Assembly (NCBI GenBank): GCA_038049695.1
Contig: CP142452.1
Span: forward strand, 55,138,501 to 55,202,500
Source of the DNA: Cinnamomum chago
Lineage: Eukaryota; Streptophyta; Magnoliopsida; Laurales; Lauraceae
DNA: 64,000 bases
Reading direction: 5' to 3'
Positions within the stretch are counted from its first letter, which is position 1; the number at the start of each line of letters is the position of its first letter. The notes under the pieces were generated by a model that did no database searches, had not been told where the DNA came from, and was given only the letters and a program-made list of their open reading frames with translations. Position numbers and translations under genes: made by a program. Below, piece after piece: positions 57,770-64,000 of this stretch.

Positions 57770-59307
57770 ACGTCGGGCGGGTTCTTGAGTTCGTCATTTT
57801 GTCTTGGGACTCTTTTATTATTTTGAGAATTGTATTGGCATGTGTTGGCCTCTCATGGGCTGTAACTAAAACTTAACTTACTTTCGTGTTAGTCTCATAA
57901 CTTGAATTATAATGGGAATGCCATGTTAACTCTTGTCTCTTGATACTATGTCTTGTTATCATTTGTCATTGCACTTAAAAATTTACATGGTGCCCATCCT
58001 GATGTGATTTACTACACGCTTCCACAAACTTGATCGTGTGAGACAGATTCCGCGTGTTTCGGGGAATCCTCACCGTGAGAACCTGTGGGAAAACACACCA
58101 CAACACGTCGCGGGCTCGGAGTTCCGTTCCGGGGTCGCGACAAGTTTCCATAGAAGTCTCACTTCCATAATAATTAGTAGTTTTCTCCTTTCTAATTAAA
58201 ATAGAAGTCCTACTTCCATTAATAATTAATAGCTTACCATTACCACTATTAGAAGTCTCACTTCAAATAGAAATAGTAACCTTCCTTTTAGAGTTCAAGT
58301 AGAATTAGTATCTTTCTAATAACTTGGGCTAGCATGGGGACCACTAGGGATTCCTTAGAAAGCTGGCTCCAACTGGGACACGCGACCCCACATCTCATGT
58401 GCAATCCGGGCCCACAGTTAATTGCAAATAACTCCACTAGATAAATGCAATTGCACTCCAGTCTTAGGAATATATTACAATGAAGACTCTAAACTTCCAC
58501 ATTACCACAAATAGGCCCCTCCATCTATATCCATGGATCAATTGGACATGTCCATCAAAGTAGATCCATATCTTATTATCCTTGATCCCCAATTAATTAT
58601 AGTGATCATTTGGTACCGATCCAATTAACTCTTAATCGGAATGGGTGCGCACTTACCAATGATAAATCCATTAATTGGCACAAGGGGATATTAAAGATAG
58701 ATTCCATCTTAACCATTGAATGTTCTCAAAGCTCTACTACCACGTACCCAAATCACCGAGGTGTTGACCTACAATTGGCCTCACTCATTGGTGACTCAAA
58801 GCAAATGAATAGATAGAAACTTGAGTTCATCAATGTCTCAGGATTATGAGCCTATTGCTAGGGAATTATGAGAGCATACCTTAAAATAAAGACAGTGTAT
58901 ATAAGGTGTTTCTCATGGTCCTTCAATACATCCAATGTACCAGCACCATGATCCAGAATCTTACATTATGATGATCGAGACAAATCACACTATCTCATAG
59001 TGATCAAAGTGCTGCAACCTTGTCAGATGAGATGCCCAATCTCATCACTGGTTGTGAAGATATTTAAGTATAAGATTTGCAATACATGTCTCCTGTATGT
59101 GGATCTCATCCATACACATGTATTACATCTAGTATACTTGTGGACTCCGGTTCATCTCATGAACCATTATGTCATTTGTATTGGTTATGTGTATTAAGTA
59201 ATAAATCATCATTCATCTCATGAAAGGAAAGCATGATTATATTGATAAATAAAGAAATTAATCAATTTATTACATCAACTGATGGATTGAGACCATACAA
59301 TCTAACA

Positions 59308-59568
59308 ATCTCCCACTTGGGCTCAATGCCAGTCAGGGTTGCATCTCATGCCCATCCCATCTACATGTTGCTCAAAAACTTTGGTAGTCAAAGGCTTAGT
59401 AAAAGGATCTGCCAGATTGTCCGCAGAGGCTATCTTGGTGATAGTAATATCACCTATCTGCACAATCTCTCTGACCATGTGTAACTACCTCTGTACATGT
59501 TTTTGGCTCCTGGGTTCCTTGGACTTATCGACTGCCCTGCTGTTATCACAGTAAACTGTGAGCGGCTG
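59308..59568 (-). pseudogene. C-terminal end of copia RNase H, truncated
   Basis: The minus strand reads the last part of a copia polyprotein: ITKIASADNLADPFTKPL, then a stop shortly before the PPT and LTR start at 59307. It belongs to the copia whose 3' LTR is 54777-59307. At 59569 a Tekay-like LTR interrupts it, so the rest of the element lies to the right of the window, if preserved. Confidence 0.85.
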
Positions 59569-60820
59569 TGTTAGACCCCAACCCAGACCAAGTCGATTAG
59601 TGTGCGATTAGTATGTGTTTAGTCCTAAGTGTGTTTAGTTGTTGTTTGGTTAGAAGTAATTAGTTTTAGTCTTGGACATAGCTTTGAGAATTTTGAGAAC
59701 GTTTAGTATCAGTCAGACACGCTCAGGAAGGCCTGAGTGTACGTGTGAGCTTGGGAAGATCGTATCGATTTCTGTGTGATTGTGATTTTGATTTCATTTG
59801 AATGATATTTCGACGTGTTGCAACTTTAGTTTTAAGCATATTCATATTTGAAGCCCAAAAACCCATGTTTTGGCCCAAGGAGGGTAAAATTGTCTTTTAT
59901 GCACAAATCTGGACACAATTTTTGAGATCTCAAAACCATGTCAAAAATATACTTTTTGGAAACTAGATATTTCGACGATCGTTTTATCCTTCTTCGTCGA
60001 AGTCATCCGGGGCCCACAAGTTAGTGTTTTGGCCATTTCAAAGTTCAAGTCATTTGGGGCCATCCTCATCCCTTAAGCCCCTTCTCCCCCTCTTTTCATT
60101 CACTTTACCAAATCTCTGCAAGTTCTTGACCTAGGGCTGAAATCCCTCTTGTTTCTTTCCATCTTCCTCACCTTGCATGACATAGCTAAAGATCACCAAA
60201 GGAAATTCTGAGAATACCATCTTCTTCATCTCTTTGCAAGCTTTCCATTGATACAAGTTTATTGGAGTTTCTTGTGGGACAAGCTCTACATTTTCTTCCT
60301 CTTCTCTTGTTTGACCTTCTCTAGGTAAGAGCTTCCACTCATATCTTTCTTGGAGCCATTTTGGTTCCCCAAGATCATGATTTTCATGTTTGCAAACCCT
60401 TTTGTTAAAATGGGTTCCTTGGTTCCATTTTTGAGTAAGTTGTGTGGTTTTCTCTTGGGTTTTTTTTTCTTGTAGTGTTGGATTAGCTTGAGAACAGTGC
60501 TTGAGAAGGATTGTTTAGCATTTGGGCAAGGCAAGTAATCTCTATAGGACCATTGTGCATGTGTATTTTAAGCTACATTGTTGTTTTGGAAATTTTGCAT
60601 ATGAATATGTTTACAAGTTTCATGATCATGTTTTCTTTGGATTGAATGTTCTAGATTTGGGAAAAATATGTGTTTTGTCCCTTGGAGAGCATGTAGGCTC
60701 AGGGAGTGCAAGTGGAATGAGAAACAAGAAGAAGGGAAGAAGAAATGTGCAAAAATCTGCACTGGACTGCATTTTCCGTGCAGTTCGGTCAGCCGTCGGT
60801 CGGCTGGCGGCTAACCGAAA

Positions 60821-62832
60821 TGAAAGTTTATGCATTACAGATCTGAACTTGGAATAGCATGGCTGGTATGGTTTTTCAAAGTTTTTAAAACAAAACCAAA
60901 TCTGATATGGCAGCCATGAAACATGCATAAAACTCCATGAAATCATGATCAACATGTGTAGAAAGAAAGGAGATGATAGAGGACTAATACGTTGCTGATA
61001 TGAAGTCTTCAAATCTCTGAAACTGAACTTGCAAACTGCTGATCACAAGCCTGCAATCAGCTATACAGGTTGCAGGAATTTACTGCAGCAACTTTCCTTT
61101 TGATCTTCTCTTCTATTCCACAACCCAATCTGATTGGTGTTGATTGTGGGATCAAAATATGGATTCCAAGAAGGGTTTTCTGAATCTACAATTTGTGGAA
61201 AAAGCCCAGGACCTGATCTACTCTCTCCAATGAAGAAGAAGAAGGCAGCAAGGGCTGGGCGTGAGTGTGCTGCCTCTTTGTCTTGGGCGGCCAATAGGTA
61301 TAAGATGTGTTTCACGCCCTAGGGTTTTATTCCAGCCTTGTTTCTTCCTTGTTTTCTATGTTGCACGCCCAAGGGTAGTTTTCTCTCTATTTATTAAGAT
61401 CACATTCCTTTTAAGAGTTCTCTTTCTAATAGGAATGACAATCCCATAAAATAAGCAACCAGCCCCCTTAGTTGTGCAACACTTACTAATTAAAGATACT
61501 AAAAATTAGTAAACTTTAATTATAGGAGTTCTTACCCAAAGAGGAGTTCTTTCTTCCAAGTAAAGATACCTAGCTAAACTTGGAAACCTCACACAAGGGG
61601 CTCCACTTATGGCTGGCCCACAAGATAGCTAAACACACCATAGCCCACAAGATAATAATTTAGCTAGAGTTAAATTCATGTATGCCATAAAAAGCCTATT
61701 TGAATTTAAACTCAAAATTATTCTTCCACAAAATTAATTCAACCACATATCATCTAATTCAATTAGGAAACCATGCCAATATAGGAAAGTGGCTAGAAGA
61801 GGGACCAAAAGACATATTTGCCCTTGGCTCCCAAAATGACCAAAATGTCCATGCTAACCCCATAGCAACATTAAGATCATTTTAACCCTAACTCATTCCA
61901 CTAAAGAATTATGGTTGCACTCCAGGGAAAAATATTAAATTGCAAATTAAGCTCATCATAAATAGACGATTGTCTTTGACCTACCAAGTACAATGACCAC
62001 AATGCCCCTCTATGTAACATCCATAATCAAGTAGGTTAACCGATGTACTATCTACCTTCTTGATTACATCTCATCCTTAGAACTTCATACCCTTGACTTA
62101 ATCATCATCCGGATATCATTCTCTTGATCCAGGGAGCGACCCACAAGTTCAATATCCATATGGAGCATCCATATACTAAGATCTTAGATTCTGATGATTA
62201 ATCGAATAATTCTAAGGGGACGATCATTCCATCACACGATGGCATAGATTCCATATTGCATTTGCACGTCCCAACTAATCAAGCCCAAGTACCCAAAACA
62301 CAGAGCTGTTGACCCATGAACAGGATCTCACCCATAGTGAATTAAAGTACAAGAACTCGACTTCGTCAGTTCATCCACAAATGCTCAAGATTAAGAGCAC
62401 TGGTCACTTAGTAGCAAGAGGTGACTTGATCTCTCTCTGTGATAGTACTATTTTAGAAATCACACCTTCAAGTGGTCCTATTCAATGCATGACACATGCA
62501 CTAATGAGATAAATCCGGAAAGGCCTTCGTGACTAAGGTAAGTCACCCTGAATACAGGAGAGTATCTCATTATAACTTATACCAAGATGAAGTGCCCAAC
62601 TCCATCTCTCAGTTATGAACAAGTTTATTGTTTCAAGTGTCCATGACTCAGACCTTACTGTGTGTAGCCACTACACACCTAAGTCATTTACTAGAAAACA
62701 ATGGGCCTTATACAACCATACATATACACAAGTAATAAGAGAAAGAAGTCATTCTATTAAATAACCAATAAATATCCAGTAACAATATGTAAGTGCAGTC
62801 AGTGGGCTTTAGGGCATACACCAATCCCAACA
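60821..62832 (-). mobile_element. copia solo LTR, same family as 41812
   Basis: The plus strand starts TGAAAGTTTATGCATTACAG and ends CACCAATCCCAACA, the inverse of the copia LTR ends. At 2012 bp it is collinear with the 2009-bp LTRs but clearly more diverged. The flanks are cgaaa and atatc, so no TSD is seen. Confidence 0.88.
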
Positions 62833-62837
62833 ATATC

Positions 62838-63230
62838 CCCATTTCAGTTAACCGCGAGCTGACCGAGCTCGGCGGTTCCCTTTCCAGAAGCTGACATTAC
62901 GCCAGGGAGTTGCGGTCAGCTTGACGGTCAGCGAGCCGCTAACCGCCATACCCCATCTCGGCTAACCGCTGGCCAACCGCGCGTTGTCGGTTCCTTTTCC
63001 CGAGAGCTACATTTCAGACTGGGCTTCAGCGGTCAGCCCTACGGTCAGCTTACGGCTAACCGCCAAGTTCCAGTTCGGCTAACCGTGAGCTAACCGCAGT
63101 GAGTTCGGTTCCTTTTCCAGAGGGCTGCACTGAACCTGGTTTTCCAGCGGTCAGCTTGTCGGTCAGCTGGTGGCTAGCCGCTAGACCCTAGTTCGGCTAG
63201 CCGACACCTGACCGCGAGGTGACCGAAACT
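62838..63230. repeat. GGCTAACCGC / GGTCAGC palindrome cluster (continued)
   Basis: Right-hand continuation of the cluster begun at 60785, with many CGGCTAACCG, CAGCTTGACGGTCAGC and GGCTAGCCG words. It belongs to the Tekay-like LTR 59569-64000. Confidence 0.65.
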
Positions 63231-64000
63231 GTCAAATTTCCTGTTTTGAAGGTTTTTGCAAGAATGAAAACTAGAACATGTTGAGTGGCCTTTAGCCTGA
63301 TATTATGCACTCGAAACCCGAGATGTCCTTGAACTTCGGGGGCACCAATTCTTTTTTAATTCCAACATCTGGGCTTCGGCTGCACAATGATCAACCAAAG
63401 GTCCTTGCATGAACTTGATAGGCTTTGTATTCGTACTGTGGTTTGTGATATGATGAATATCATCGTGTACTCGTTTTGAAGTTAAGTACAAGCTAGTTTT
63501 GAATACGTGTTTCAAGAAAAAGGGGATCACTTCCTAAGCGTGTTATGCATATTAATTATGCCCTTGCTAGTCGTGTTCATCGTGTTTGATAAGTGATTTC
63601 CCCCTTTTTATCTCGACAAGTTTTGTTAATATCTCGCGTGTTTTGTGCATTCATGAATTAAGTAAACACCACTGAGCTTAGACTGCCCTTTCAGTTTGAT
63701 CCACTGTCTGGGGGTCTTTAAACATGTGGACTGTCTGCAGACTGGTCGTGTATTTATTACACATCGTGCGTGTCTGGTTTCGCGGCCGGAATTCCCGTCT
63801 TTGTGGGAAATCGTTTCGTGCTTATATTATGTATATCGTGCTTGTCGTGCGTGCTTGCTCTTTTCATTATATAAATGATACAGAAAGGATGGGCTCTTTG
63901 TGGTTGATAACTATTCATGATATATTATGTACTCATGCTAGTTTGCTTTAGTACCTCAGTCAATATAGTGGTTCAAATCAAGGATTTGTTTACATGTTTT

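Larger units (their letters stand above)
55323..58142 (+). mobile_element. Tekay/Del-like solo LTR (2.82 kb)
   Basis: TGTTAGACCCCGACCCAGAC...GGGGTCGCGACA. It is flanked by agttg (55318-55322) and agttt (58143-58147), a TSD with one mismatch. It matches the LTR of the Tekay element 19064-21921 along its length. It contains the GGCTAGCCG palindrome cluster (56528-56825) and an acidic open frame (57614-57769). Confidence 0.9.
54777..59307 (-). repeat. 3' LTR of a minus-strand copia element, interrupted
   Basis: The right end (59307) is clear: on the minus strand the LTR begins TGTTAGATTGTATGGTCTC just after the PPT AAGTGGGAGAT. The left end is uncertain, somewhere between about 54777 and 54950. 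The LTR is split by a Tekay-like solo LTR (55323-58142), so its own length is roughly 1.6-1.7 kb. It is a different copia family from 41812. Confidence 0.7.
59569..64000 (+). mobile_element. Tekay/Del-like LTR, runs off the window
   Basis: Starts TGTTAGACCCCAACCCAGAC after ggctg (59564-59568, the presumed TSD) and is homologous to 55323-58142. It is interrupted by a copia solo LTR (60821-62832). Allowing for that, about 2.42 kb of an expected 2.8 kb is inside the window, so its end and its status (solo or part of a full element) cannot be decided here. Confidence 0.88.

Overview
The window is repeat-dense angiosperm nuclear DNA, probably from a dicot; the species cannot be named from the sequence. 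It holds LTR retrotransposons of at least five families, a CACTA DNA transposon, plant-type introns and PBS sequences, and one decayed fragment of a conserved nuclear gene. There are no prokaryotic operons, rRNA or tRNA genes, or CRISPR arrays. Nearly everything is transposable element inserted into transposable element, and many insertions can be dated relative to one another by exact target-site duplications (TSDs).

Left half (1-37282). The outermost element visible is a non-autonomous LTR retrotransposon (32145-37282, family D) that carries a spliced gene on its antisense strand. Its 5' LTR was hit by a non-coding Sirevirus-like LARD family, now arranged as internal-LTR-internal-LTR (copies A and C: 1-471, 18752-19063 and 26015-32144). 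Copy A was invaded by a CACTA transposon (472-18751, TSD tgt) and by a Tekay/Del-type Ty3 chromovirus on the minus strand (19064-about 26014, truncated, several in-frame stops). The CACTA was invaded by LARD copy B (3710-17666, TSD cctac). The 5' LTR of B took an inverted solo LTR of its own family (5339-11854, TSD atgca), and that solo LTR took a Tekay-like solo LTR (7168-11336, TSD ctgct). This is a six-level nest.

Middle (37283-54350). A mostly unassigned segment carries a 187-bp direct repeat. A second Tekay-like solo LTR (39153-51948, TSD ttttc) is split by a nearly intact Ty1/copia element (41812-51536, TSD atcgg). The copia LTRs are almost identical, but its polyprotein has one frameshift and an altered reverse transcriptase active site. 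A CACTA-like terminus and unassigned AT-rich DNA follow.

Right end (54351-64000). One exon-sized pseudogene fragment of tRNA m1A58 methyltransferase (TRM61 type) is the only recognisable cellular gene. Next to it is the 3' end of another copia element on the minus strand. That copia is interrupted by a Tekay-like solo LTR (55323-58142) and by a second Tekay-like LTR running off the window (59569-64000), which itself contains a copia solo LTR (60821-62832).

The most unusual observation is in the non-coding internal domain of the LARD family (12453-15443 and 27078-30242). It is built as a nearly continuous chain of stem-loops. The arms differ from hairpin to hairpin, while the loops share a TAGTTATATCTYTT-like word. 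Differences between copies B and C in the stems tend to be G-U tolerant on the genomic-RNA strand, which suggests an RNA-level function for an element that codes for nothing. The Tekay-like LTRs also share a small hairpin, a palindrome cluster and a short acidic reading frame.
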